From CAIYTF01 sp963664845 (GTDB lineage Bacteria; Bacteroidota; Ignavibacteria; Ignavibacteriales; Ignavibacteriaceae): DNA of 64,000 nt. Under the pieces are notes generated by a model, which searched no databases, was not told the origin of the DNA, and was given only the letters and a program-made list of their open reading frames with translations. Made by a program: the position numbers and the translations under genes. Positions 45,848 to 54,704 of this stretch are shown piece after piece; the first letter of the stretch is position 1; each line of letters starts with the position of its first letter. The stretch lies in the NCBI GenBank assembly GCA_963664845.1, contig OY761615.1, positions 4,960,001 to 5,024,000 on the forward strand, given 5' to 3'.

Positions 45848-45986
45848 CTTATGGCTTTAAGTGGAACCTTTTTTATATTTCAAAACAAACATCAGTCACC
45901 GACCGATAAAACATTACTCTACGGGAAGAATGAAAAACATTTAACCCGACAGAATACAGATGCTTACTCAACTCAATTGTCAGGCC

Positions 45987-48428
45987 TCACAGTGACCTGA
46001 ACAGAGGGGTTGATTTCAGCGGTTCGGTTTTAATCATGATATCGTTCATCCAAGGGGCATAATCAGGTTTATTGGCGCCATTAATCATTCCCTTCCATGC
46101 ATCGTCATCAGATATTTTCCCGGATATAAATTCAAACTGGCTCCATACCGCACCCTTGGTTATATAAGGGAGGCCGTTGATGCTTGCCAGAACATAAATT
46201 TCATTTGCTTTGCCGAGCGCTTCGTTAAGAATTTTCAGGTTGTTAAGCGAATCCCGGTGTCCATATACATTAATAATGAGTGAAATTTCCCTGTCACGAT
46301 CAGGCAGATGGTCATTATCAAGAATTTTTAACGTCAGGCTTTCAATCGCTCCGCCGATGCTGCTCATCTTCTCGAATTCATCATCCCGGATCAGTTTGCC
46401 GCTTATTTCCTTTTGAGAAAAATCCAGCAGTAATGTATTCAGGCTTATCAGTTCCCCGTTAATGGACACGGTCTTCTCGGTCAGTAATTCGTGCTTAGCC
46501 AATTCAGATTCGACGAGACGCAAGAGCTCAAGTGTTCTTGTCCAGAAGGCAATATTGGGTTCGACATAGGCAAGATGAACCGGTGGGGGAGGGCCGTCAT
46601 CCCCGCCGCCACATTCAGCAGCCATTAATTCCTCGATATATAAAGTGAAATCGTGCCGGAGTTGAGTATAACCCCCAAGTGCCGTGTTCAGGTTTTTTTT
46701 CTCCCAATACGGCGTTTGCATGAAAAGCGGGTAGGCCGGGTTTTTTTGACAGAGATCTATCATGGTCTGCATGGTTTTGCCGTAGATGGATTTATCCCAG
46801 TCATTCTTTTTTGCAAAGCGATTTTTCAGCATGGTGAGCGAATCGTCGTACGCGGGCCATTTTACCTGCTCCTTATACATATAATGCAACAGACTGTCGG
46901 CCATGTGATTTCCCATTGCCGCAAAAATGTCCAGGGCTTTGGGCACAGGCCGTTTGCGTTCAGGGTTCCGGACATGCACCAGTTTACTGAATATCTCATT
47001 ATCCAACGTATATCTGCCGGCAGAGAACACCACGGTCATTTTGGAAAACTCCTCTTGGGCAAACTGTGTGCCGGTTGGTACCTGAAATTTTCTTGGGTCT
47101 GAAATTTTTAACTGCTGATAAAGCGTTTGCAGATTTCCCGGTTGAAGAAGCTCATCGCAGGATTTGCCAGGAAATTTTGAAGAAAGCAACTGGCTAATAA
47201 GTGCAACGGAAATATTGTTTTCATCGCCGGCAAGAAACTTTACTGTTTCGGAAAAATTGTTGAATTGCATGAGCGCAGTTTTAGATTGATTCAGGAGAGC
47301 TGCCAGGCAGACAGGGTGTGACAGATCACTGGGGCTTGCTATAACCATTTTTGCGGAGTTAAGCCATTTTATGCAGCGGAAATATTTTTCCAATTGGGCG
47401 TCGCCTGCATAATTGCCCCGTGGTTGAAACTGACTGTATTCCGCAAGTTTGGAATTAAGAAACGGTGAATTGAATCCCAAGGCTTTCCGGCATTTGCCGA
47501 GTTCCTCGGAATATGCCTCATTAAGCCGAGCAGGAACCGGAAATTCTTTTCCGCTGATAAGGGAAAGTGGAATTGCATAGTAAGCAATAGCCCATTCCGC
47601 AGATTCCTTACCAATTTCAGTTTTGGATTGTGCCGCCTGTGTTTGAACATTTTGATATAATTCAGCAAGCATGGAGGTGATCAGGCCAATGATTTTTTCC
47701 TTTTCGAGGTTCTTCATAATTGTGGCAATGTGCTTCTGAACCGTTTGCATGAAGAGATCGGTTGTTATGAACGAGGGAATGTAATCGTAATAATTCTCTT
47801 CGTACACGGTGAAGAGCTGGTCATGGTTGGCCGGTACAATGACGAAATTTTTATCATGCAGGGCGGAAGCCAGCTCTGCGGGGATAGAGGTGAATTGCTC
47901 CCTGTTAATGGTGAAATCATAATTTACCAGCCGATTGTTATTTACCGAGATGACCGACGATCGCAAACGGAGCTTTTCCTCATTAATGATTTTTTTCAAA
48001 TAGGCATATTCCTGGTTGTTCAGTTCCACTACAAAATCGTTTGAGTCGTAGATGGGCTGATACCATTTAAATTTGCTGAAATGTGCCCTGAGGTCGGGCT
48101 CCATGAACAGATAGCCGTTGCGTGCCAGCAATTCGTATTTCAGATACCACAAATCCTGATAGGACAGGCTCTTCAGATCGGTACTGTAGTCCATCGGTGG
48201 TGGCGGAATCCGATTTTTGTACCATTCCCGGATGTAGGGAAGCTGCCAGCATTTATCGAGTACAGTCTTTGTATCGGTTACTTTAACAAAACTGAGCAGT
48301 GTATCGGCCTCATCGATGGCGATCGTTTGGGGTGACTGCGTTTTCCCACAGTAGAAATGAGCGATTGCCGCAATTGCGGCAATTACGAATACGCCGATCA
48401 GCAAATAGTGTTTTTTAGAAAGTTTCAC
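45987..48428 (-). CDS. YARHG / DUF3160-like exported or membrane-anchored protein
   Basis: A protein of about 813 residues. I place the start at GTG 48428, with GGAG 8 bases upstream, rather than at the far upstream ATG, because this leaves only a 14-bp overlap with the preceding gene. One membrane helix follows the start (YLLIGVFVIAAIAAIAHFYC). A YARHG-type segment (LKYELLARNGYLFMEPDL ... WYQPIYDSND) precedes the long DUF3160-like part (FVIVPANHDQLF, YDYIPSFITTDLFMQ). Both families are uncharacterised and probably act in the periplasm. It is coupled to the gene at 48415-49065. Confidence 0.8.
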   Translation of the reverse strand: MKLSKKHYLLIGVFVIAAIAAIAHFYCGKTQSPQTIAIDEADTLLSFVKVTDTKTVLDKCWQLPYIREWYKNRIPPPPMDYSTDLKSLSYQDLWYLKYELLARNGYLFMEPDLRAHFSKFKWYQPIYDSNDFVVELNNQEYAYLKKIINEEKLRLRSSVISVNNNRLVNYDFTINREQFTSIPAELASALHDKNFVIVPANHDQLFTVYEENYYDYIPSFITTDLFMQTVQKHIATIMKNLEKEKIIGLITSMLAELYQNVQTQAAQSKTEIGKESAEWAIAYYAIPLSLISGKEFPVPARLNEAYSEELGKCRKALGFNSPFLNSKLAEYSQFQPRGNYAGDAQLEKYFRCIKWLNSAKMVIASPSDLSHPVCLAALLNQSKTALMQFNNFSETVKFLAGDENNISVALISQLLSSKFPGKSCDELLQPGNLQTLYQQLKISDPRKFQVPTGTQFAQEEFSKMTVVFSAGRYTLDNEIFSKLVHVRNPERKRPVPKALDIFAAMGNHMADSLLHYMYKEQVKWPAYDDSLTMLKNRFAKKNDWDKSIYGKTMQTMIDLCQKNPAYPLFMQTPYWEKKNLNTALGGYTQLRHDFTLYIEELMAAECGGGDDGPPPPVHLAYVEPNIAFWTRTLELLRLVESELAKHELLTEKTVSINGELISLNTLLLDFSQKEISGKLIRDDEFEKMSSIGGAIESLTLKILDNDHLPDRDREISLIINVYGHRDSLNNLKILNEALGKANEIYVLASINGLPYITKGAVWSQFEFISGKISDDDAWKGMINGANKPDYAPWMNDIMIKTEPLKSTPLFRSL

Positions 48429-49065
48429 GGGCCAATCTCCTCGTACATTCTGATAGTGATGAATAGTTTTTAAGGTACCCTTTGAAAGACAAACCAAAAC
48501 CGCACCAGGAATAGGTGCCAAAAACGTAGCGTCCGTCAGAAATTTTTTCTATTGTATAAATGATTCCCGGTTTCCCGTTGGCAGCCGCAAAATCAACCAA
48601 TTCATGGATAGTTCTTGAACAAAGGAATAACGGTCGCAATCTTGAGGAATCGACAAAAAAAATGGAAAGGCGTTTTTTATCGACGGGATCGAACCTGGTT
48701 TTTTTCACGATACCGAGTAAAATATCTTCATTACCGTCGCGGTCGATATCACCTTTACACAACCTGAAAATGGGTTTAGTGAAGAGCAATTCATCCACGG
48801 TCCTGTCCAGTGTATCAGTCAATTCTACTCTATATCCGTGATTAATCGGAAGCCAGGTGACCACCAGTTTGCCCGCGAAACTGTGACTGTGCAGAGGCAT
48901 GCTGTAACGACGTGCATTTACTTTCGCAAATGAATCATTTGTGCTGGGAATATGGACGGGTGAACCGACCTCGAGCGGCTGGTGTTTGAAGAAGAGCGGG
49001 AATAAAAAGGGACTGACCAGAAAGATTATGATGAGTCCTGTGTATAAAAGTCTGTGTTTTCTCAC
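48415..49065 (-). CDS. Membrane-anchored protein of unknown function
   Basis: A 216-residue protein with one N-terminal hydrophobic segment (LLYTGLIIIFLVSPFLFPLF). It contains CKGDIDRDGNEDILLGIVKK, which resembles a single FG-GAP/VCBS-type calcium-binding blade. No other domain is recognised. Its last 14 bp overlap the start of the YARHG/DUF3160-like gene, so the two are very likely translated together and may act as a pair. Confidence 0.8.
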   Translation of the reverse strand: MRKHRLLYTGLIIIFLVSPFLFPLFFKHQPLEVGSPVHIPSTNDSFAKVNARRYSMPLHSHSFAGKLVVTWLPINHGYRVELTDTLDRTVDELLFTKPIFRLCKGDIDRDGNEDILLGIVKKTRFDPVDKKRLSIFFVDSSRLRPLFLCSRTIHELVDFAAANGKPGIIYTIEKISDGRYVFGTYSWCGFGLSFKGYLKNYSSLSECTRRLARETF

Positions 49066-49270
49066 CCGGTGACGGCATAAATTGAAATATGAATAGATAA
49101 AAATAAGAAAATGCGGGAAATCAGTAGAGAGGAATTTTGCTATTTCGGTTGGCTGAGCATGCGAATGAGGAGCCGGGGAGCCTATCCTGATGGGCGGGCG
49201 CTATTGGAATTTGCTTGTTGAGGAATTATATTGTTATTGGTTTATTGAAAAATAACAAAAAGAGATAGCC

Positions 49271-49921
49271 ATGAAAAATCTATTTTTAATTGCAGTTATT
49301 TTTTTAGTCATGCCAAGTCTGGTTCTTCCCCAAGAAAAGTCTTACGATAACCCCACCACTCTTTCCCTGTATGGGAAAAACTGCCTCGCAATTAACATCG
49401 GGTTACTTAACAATACTTCAGCCGTTGCGAATACTACGGGTGCGGGTACGAGTACCGGTTTTCTGGGTTCCTTTCTTTATAATCGTTGGGTAAGCGATGA
49501 ACTGGCATTTGAATTAAATGCAGGAATTGTTGGCGCCAAAGCTCAATCCGGAGTTAATATAAATGGCATTGAGCAGACATCGGCTGCAGTTATACCATTC
49601 CTTGCCGGTTTCAGATATTACCCTATGGGTTTAACTTTGGGAAATGCCGTTAAACCTTATATCCTTGTAATGGTTGGTGCATTCAACGGTTATTCTTCCT
49701 CCAATAAAATGGTTTTGGGTGCAAACATTGGTGCAGAATCAAAAACCCAGAGTGTATTCGGATCAAAATTTGGCGTGGGGCTTGATACCTTTATTGATAC
49801 ATGGATGAGAATTGGGTTAAACACCGGGTTTAATCTGGTAACAGATTTTGATGAACCTGTGGGGCAAAGAAGAAACTACAGCGGTGTTGAATTTTCGATG
49901 AGCTTTGGAGTTATGTTTTAG
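49271..49921 (+). CDS. Outer membrane beta-barrel protein
   Basis: A 216-residue protein with signal peptide MKNLFLIAVIFLVMPSLVLP followed by QE. The mature chain alternates short amphipathic strands (AINIGLLNNTS, ELAFELNAGIVG, KPYILVMVGAF) and ends with an aromatic residue (EFSMSFGVMF), as in small 8-strand OmpW/OmpA-like barrels. Nothing more specific can be said. It is a single gene, divergent from the pair at 48415-49065. Confidence 0.8.
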   Translation: MKNLFLIAVIFLVMPSLVLPQEKSYDNPTTLSLYGKNCLAINIGLLNNTSAVANTTGAGTSTGFLGSFLYNRWVSDELAFELNAGIVGAKAQSGVNINGIEQTSAAVIPFLAGFRYYPMGLTLGNAVKPYILVMVGAFNGYSSSNKMVLGANIGAESKTQSVFGSKFGVGLDTFIDTWMRIGLNTGFNLVTDFDEPVGQRRNYSGVEFSMSFGVMF

Positions 49922-51080
49922 TGTGATGCAGGAGGGGGAACTGATTAAACTGATTACCTTCCGGAAATGAATTCACCCCGATGTTGTTGTTTATTCATGT
50001 GATCACTTAAACCGGATAATTGTTGAAATTTAGATTATATTAAAATGTTTCAACCTGGTCGTAAGTTCCTGTAGTCAATTTATGAAAAGAGTAAGGATAT
50101 GGAAATGTACATCAGGGGAGTAGTGAGTACATTGATGGCGAACAACCAGGAAGCCTTTGAACTTTCGGATGATGATAAAATGTGGTCATACACCATGAAT
50201 TTGATTCAACCCAAAGGTATAAGGAAAGATTTTATATGGCGGATTAGAGAAGTGACCAGAGGATAGTGTCTTTCATATGAAGGAGCGGTATCGTCTTTCA
50301 TATGAAGGAGCGGTATCGTCTTTGCGATAGCTCATATCAAGATCATCGTCATTAACCCGTTTAATGAGCATTGCGTTGTTGTCATAGGGTTACATAACTT
50401 TTAAAAATCCGCAAGTGAAAAGAATGATGAGAATGTTATCTTTATAAAATAGGGCAGGGAAGTTGCGGAACAATACGCTGTGGCTTTTACGTCCATTTAC
50501 GAGCGTTATCGCTGCTGGGCCTATGTTAAGGGAACACTGGACTAAGGTAAGAGTATCTGGAGCCATTTATCCGACCACCCATCATGGCAGGCTGACTATC
50601 TGAAAAGCAAATAACTGATAAAGTATCTGAGTTTGTTGTGTGATTAAGAATACAAGTTGAATTTTATTGTTGACAATTAATAATTTAATTTTTACATTTC
50701 ACACGTTTGTTGTACAATCCTCAAAAATACCTTTACTATTGTCTCCTTTGAAAGGAAGATTTCTTTAGCGCTTTCCCATGAGAGTTGTTCGTGTAACCAA
50801 ATTGTTTTATTCTTGTTGGCTATTGCTGCTCAGAAATCATTTTAAATTACAAATAATTAGAGCAAGCTGTTCGGGAGAAAATCATGTAAACCGAAATTAT
50901 TACTCAGTCAATTTTCATTGCAGTATAATTCTGATATATATAATCCTTTTCAAATTATCAATCGATATTACTATGCATATGAGTGTTGTATCAACCGTAG
51001 TAATTCTATTGAAAGCCGCGTAAGTCAGTTGTTGTTTAAACGTAAGAAGTTAACATGTACTACTAAACAAGGAGCTTATT
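49922..51080. other. 1.16-kb stretch with remnants and A+T-rich leader before the RiPP-like cluster
   Basis: No intact gene I can defend. A 53-codon frame at 50105-50266 (MYIRGVVSTLMANNQEAFEL...) has AAGGA seven bases upstream but no relatives I recognise. At about 50455-50613 one frame reads EVAEQYAVAFTSIYERYRCW before a stop and resumes after it, which looks like a decayed coding remnant. A 25-bp tandem duplication GTCTTTCATATGAAGGAGCGG lies at 50268-50317. The last 400 bp are very A+T-rich and should hold the promoter of the cluster starting at 51081. Confidence 0.5.
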
Positions 51081-52061
51081 ATGACGCAAGACGATACCAA
51101 TTCATCTGAAATCTCAGATCCCGAAAATACCGAAGACATCGTTCCAAGGAAACATAAAACAATAAGTCGTCGTAAGGCGATGGCCGATTTACTTATAACT
51201 GGAGCAGGTGCGATCGGTTTTGGGGGCATGCTTTCAACATTAGTGTTTACACCGAGAAGTGTATTTGCGGGCCACAAAAGTGATAATGACAGTGATATAC
51301 TTCTTGAAGATTGCACAGTGGATAATTTCGCATGTGTTAATCCATTTTCTTGTGTAGAGCCTTTTACTTGCCAAAATGCATATGGAACTTGTGGTCCAGG
51401 GTGTATTGTATGCGAGGCTCCGTGTATAGTATGCCATGATATGCCGCCTCCCTGTGGACTGGAACATACATTTCCGGTTACTCTCACCAATTTTTCTACT
51501 GTAAACAGCGCGAGTGGAATTGAAATCCGATGGGTTACTGCGACCGAAGTGAACAATGCAGGTTTTAATATATACCGATCTGATTCGCAGAATGGCAAGT
51601 ATATGTTGTTGACACCAATGATGCTTCCCGGAGCCGACAACTCAAATGTATCACATAACTATCATTTTACGGATACAACAGCAAAACCAAATACAATTTA
51701 CTGGTACTTACTTGAGGAAATTTCCAATTCCGGAGGGACTGCGATGCATGGACCAATTTCGGGTAAAATTGAAACAATACCGCCAACCAATTTCATGATG
51801 TATCCGAATTTTCCTAACCCCTTCAATTCTGAAACAACATTTTATTTTGATATACCAAAAGCCGGTTTTGTGCATGTTGAAATATATACAATGTCGGGAC
51901 AACTGGTTGGGAAAAGCGAACTGTATTGTGGAAGTGGCCGAAACGAGTGGAAGTGGAATACCGGGAGAGCCGGAATATCGAATTTTTCATCAGGAACCTA
52001 CATATGCAGAATGACGATTAACGGTCATTCAATGAGCAGAAAAATATCATATTTGAAATGA
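51081..52061 (+). CDS. Cys-rich T9SS cargo with Tat-like leader, putative radical-SAM-modified precursor
   Basis: A 326-residue exported protein. Residues 1-29 are a polar lead; Arg30-Arg31 in TISRRKAMADLL open a twin-arginine-like signal with hydrophobic core ITGAGAIGFGGML and a possible cleavage after SVFAG. Residues 78-125 carry ten cysteines (78, 85, 91, 97, 104, 108, 111, 115, 118, 125), including the repeated unit C-V-(N/E)-P-F-(S/T). Residues 130-232 resemble the fibronectin-like domain common in T9SS cargo (WVTATEVNNAGFNIYRS). Residues 237-326 form a T9SS sorting domain (YPNFPNPFNSETTF ... KISYLK). Strong AAGGAG before ATG. The next genes encode a radical SAM enzyme and a PqqD-like protein, so I infer that the Cys block is its substrate. 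No known family covers the Cys block. Confidence 0.88.
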   Translation: MTQDDTNSSEISDPENTEDIVPRKHKTISRRKAMADLLITGAGAIGFGGMLSTLVFTPRSVFAGHKSDNDSDILLEDCTVDNFACVNPFSCVEPFTCQNAYGTCGPGCIVCEAPCIVCHDMPPPCGLEHTFPVTLTNFSTVNSASGIEIRWVTATEVNNAGFNIYRSDSQNGKYMLLTPMMLPGADNSNVSHNYHFTDTTAKPNTIYWYLLEEISNSGGTAMHGPISGKIETIPPTNFMMYPNFPNPFNSETTFYFDIPKAGFVHVEIYTMSGQLVGKSELYCGSGRNEWKWNTGRAGISNFSSGTYICRMTINGHSMSRKISYLK

Positions 52062-52067
52062 ACTAAA

Positions 52068-53540
52068 ATGTTTGAAACAAATACAAATTTGGCGGAAAAG
52101 CTCTACCTAAAAGAGTTACATATATTCCGGATTCGTGATAAATGTATTTTGTTAAATGTACGTTCTCAGGAATATTTCGAATTGTTGGACTCATCTTTAG
52201 AACCATTTTTAAATCAGTTGCAACTAAGTAAAGCAGCACATGGCAAAACTCCTATCGATTCAAGCTCATTTTTAAAAATTAAACAGAGCGAATTGAAAAC
52301 GTTGCTTGGAATATTACTAAGCACGGGTTTAGTGCAAACTGAGCCGCGAGTGGATGTGAAAATGCCAGCTATACCAAAACAACATAATCCGTTGATCCAT
52401 ACACTACTCTTTAATGTCATTCATACCTGTAATTTTAGTTGTATATATTGCTTTGCAGAACCAGAGGTGCATTCAGTATCTAAAATGAAGATGAGTATTA
52501 AAACGGCAGACGCAGCAATCAGTTTTTTAATAAATAATTCAGACTCTGAAGCAAGTCTTGGGATAGAATTATTTGGCGGCGAACCATTATTAAACTTACC
52601 GGTGATAAAGCACATCGTAAGGCGAGTCCGTGAAATTGATCGAGGTCGCCCTAATCCAACCCGATTTGCCATGCCTACCAATGGGCTTCTTCTAACAAAT
52701 GAAGTTTTAGATTTTTGTGATGAATATGGTGTTCGTGTTCAAATTAGTATGGATGGCCCCCCTTTGATTCAAGATCGGCAGAGGCGATTACGCAATAATA
52801 TTGACTCTTATGACAAAATCATTGATAATGTTAAAAATCACATCTCACGACATCCGAACGGAATATCCGTACGTTCAACAATTGGTCATGGAGGAGTTCA
52901 TTTACTAGATATTTCAAAACATCTGCTCACAGAACTTAAGTTTTCGCATCTTGCATTAATTGAAGCCGGGGGGAACGGTAAAGAGTCATGTACCATGGAT
53001 GATATCGAGGAAATAAAAAAGCAATGGGTTGAATTAGGTGAGGAATATATTAAATATGCAAGGGAAGGTAAAGTGTGGCCTGTCTACCCGCTTGATCGCA
53101 ATATTGAACGGACAAGAACGCCTCATAAAGAAATTGAAGCCTGTGGTGCCGGGAAGGGTTATTTGACAGTGGCAACGGATGGTACGTTATACCCATGCCC
53201 CCGATTTATTGGCAGAAAGAATTTTGTTTTGGGGACAGTATTCACCGGATTAAGCAACCCTCAGTTAAGAGATGAGTTCTATAGCAATTACGTCGATACG
53301 CGTGAGGATTGCAGAAAATGCTGGGCCAGATATTTCTGTGGAGGAAAATGTGTTGCTCTACCTGTTGATTATAGTGGCAACCTGAAACAGCAACCACAGT
53401 TGACCTGTGATTTGTACAGACGGCAGTTTGAAGTCGCCATGTTCGTAAATACGGTTCTTTCAGCAGACGGTTATATGCTGGATTCAGGTAATAATACATA
53501 TTATAATCGACACAAAGAAGTAGAAAAGGGCATGAAATGA
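52068..53540 (+). CDS. Radical SAM/SPASM peptide maturase
   Basis: A 490-residue enzyme. Residues 15-95 look like a PqqD-type recognition domain (IFRIRDKCILLNVRSQEYFELL ... GLVQ). The radical SAM cluster motif is CNFSCIYC (Cys121, 125, 128), with GGEP at 170-173. The SPASM domain is complete: C359-x12-G-x4-C377, then C415-x2-C418-x5-C424-x3-C428 and C447, enough for two auxiliary clusters. This layout matches maturases that make thioether links in Cys-rich peptides (SCIFF/ranthipeptide and sactipeptide enzymes). It starts 6 bp after the Cys-rich protein gene and overlaps the PqqD gene by 4 bp. The exact reaction is inference. Confidence 0.92.
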   Translation: MFETNTNLAEKLYLKELHIFRIRDKCILLNVRSQEYFELLDSSLEPFLNQLQLSKAAHGKTPIDSSSFLKIKQSELKTLLGILLSTGLVQTEPRVDVKMPAIPKQHNPLIHTLLFNVIHTCNFSCIYCFAEPEVHSVSKMKMSIKTADAAISFLINNSDSEASLGIELFGGEPLLNLPVIKHIVRRVREIDRGRPNPTRFAMPTNGLLLTNEVLDFCDEYGVRVQISMDGPPLIQDRQRRLRNNIDSYDKIIDNVKNHISRHPNGISVRSTIGHGGVHLLDISKHLLTELKFSHLALIEAGGNGKESCTMDDIEEIKKQWVELGEEYIKYAREGKVWPVYPLDRNIERTRTPHKEIEACGAGKGYLTVATDGTLYPCPRFIGRKNFVLGTVFTGLSNPQLRDEFYSNYVDTREDCRKCWARYFCGGKCVALPVDYSGNLKQQPQLTCDLYRRQFEVAMFVNTVLSADGYMLDSGNNTYYNRHKEVEKGMK

Positions 53541-53857
53541 AAGAAATAAACGGTGAAGCGGTAACCCCCGTTTTTAATTCGGGAATCTGGGTGAAAACAG
53601 CTCCAGGTGGTACAATGCTTTTGGACGAAGCGGCGGGCAAGAAATATTTCTTGAATTTAACGGGCAGCTATATCCTCTCGAAATGTAACGGGGAACATAC
53701 GGTTGCAGAAATACAGAAGGATGTTTATGAACAATTTTCGCCATTGAGTTTAGAGGATGCAACTGCGGACGTGTCCTATATATTGCAAAGACTGTTTGAA
53801 TGTAATATTCTGCTGACATCCAAATCCGTAAATCAAAAAACGACAGAATCAGCGTGA
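53537..53857 (+). CDS. PqqD-like RiPP recognition element protein
   Basis: A 106-residue protein of the PqqD family: PGGTMLLDEAAGKKYFLNLTGS, then CNGEHTVAEIQKDVYEQF and a helix ending LQRLFECNILL. Such proteins bind the leader or precursor and present it to the radical SAM partner. Start ATG overlaps the maturase stop (ATGA) and its own stop overlaps the next small gene (TGATG), so translation is coupled throughout. Confidence 0.9.
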   Translation: MKEINGEAVTPVFNSGIWVKTAPGGTMLLDEAAGKKYFLNLTGSYILSKCNGEHTVAEIQKDVYEQFSPLSLEDATADVSYILQRLFECNILLTSKSVNQKTTESA

Positions 53858-54078
53858 TGGAAGGCGAGTATAAGAGGAAACATGTGAAAACTCTGAAAGA
53901 TGCCGGCATACGCCTTATTTCCCAAAAGGAAAGACCGGAGACCTTTCAGTATGTGCTGCCACAATTCATTGAACTTGAATATTTTCAATCTCTTAAGGTT
54001 ATATCAACTACTGACCTGACGGCGGGGATGCAAGAAATTGTCGATCTGATGGATGAGACAGAATTGAAAGTAGAGTGA
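53857..54078 (+). CDS. Small protein of unknown function in the radical SAM cluster
   Basis: A 73-residue protein starting at ATG 53857, directly overlapping the PqqD-like stop (a GTG one codon upstream is also possible). It is charged, has no cysteine and no signal peptide: KHVKTLKDAGIRLISQKERP then FQYVLPQFIELEYFQSL and an acidic C-terminus. I recognise no family. The position suggests an accessory or recognition role. Its end overlaps a further short frame by GTGA. Confidence 0.7.
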   Translation: MEGEYKRKHVKTLKDAGIRLISQKERPETFQYVLPQFIELEYFQSLKVISTTDLTAGMQEIVDLMDETELKVE

Positions 54079-54227
54079 AAGAGGAATACGACCCGGATAT
54101 TTCGCTAACTGATGTAAAAGCAATAGTAACTCATGTTTCGCAAAACCAAAGATTGAATAGCAACGACATTCAAGCCATGGGATTGATATACCCTCTCAAT
54201 ATTTGCTTTAGCCACTTATGGAGCTAA
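54075..54227 (+). CDS. Possible 50-residue peptide, last frame of the radical SAM cluster
   Basis: A short frame from GTG 54075, overlapping the previous stop (GTGA): KEEYDPDISLTDVKAIVTHV ... then ends inside the palindrome at 54208-54241. It continues the coupling pattern of the cluster, but it has only one Cys, no recognised family, and its end looks disturbed by the palindrome insertion. It may be a truncated gene. Confidence 0.35.
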   Translation: MKEEYDPDISLTDVKAIVTHVSQNQRLNSNDIQAMGLIYPLNICFSHLWS

Positions 54228-54241
54228 GATTTGTGGCTAAA
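54208..54241. repeat. TTTAGCCAC...GTGGCTAAA palindrome
   Basis: TTTAGCCAC at 54208-54216 and GTGGCTAAA at 54233-54241 form 9-bp arms. The same core is in the trxB/folE hairpin at 5641-5687. It may terminate the radical SAM transcript. Confidence 0.55.
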
Positions 54242-54656
54242 ACTGATTTCAGCAGGTGAGCAATATCCACGAGTTGAAGCTTGTTGCAAGACAATTGGAA
54301 TCGTTGCCCAGCTTAAATTAGTAAGTAATTGAGTTTCTTCTGAGCCTTTTATCGCGGACTACCAAAATGGGAAACATGGATTTCCTTATATCAATCCAAA
54401 ATGCAACCGTCAAAAGTCGTACAATTGTTCCATGAAGAACAAGATTAAATAGGACGCCAATGACAGTTCTTAATAGTGCATTGCACTTTAGACGTTATCA
54501 AGGATTGTCCCCAGCCTATTCTCCAATAGAATTCACCAATCAGGAAAACATTGATTTTACTTATATTTGTTCATGAAATATGGGACGACGAGTGATCGTC
54601 GGGCTCCATACTTATATTAAAATTAAGAAACGCATTCGATTCGCCATTTTTGGACT
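54242..54656. other. Intergenic region after the radical SAM cluster
   Basis: About 415 bp with no supported gene; several short broken frames. It separates the radical SAM cluster from the exported-protein pair, so the latter probably has its own promoter. Confidence 0.4.
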
Positions 54657-54704
54657 GTGGGAAACAAGGGAACAGTGGGGAAGGAAATGCCGGGAAGATT
54701 GGTG

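Noticed and set aside
50778..51023. 81-residue frame before the Cys-rich gene
   Set aside because: A+T-rich low-complexity sequence, no ribosome site, no family; more likely the leader region.
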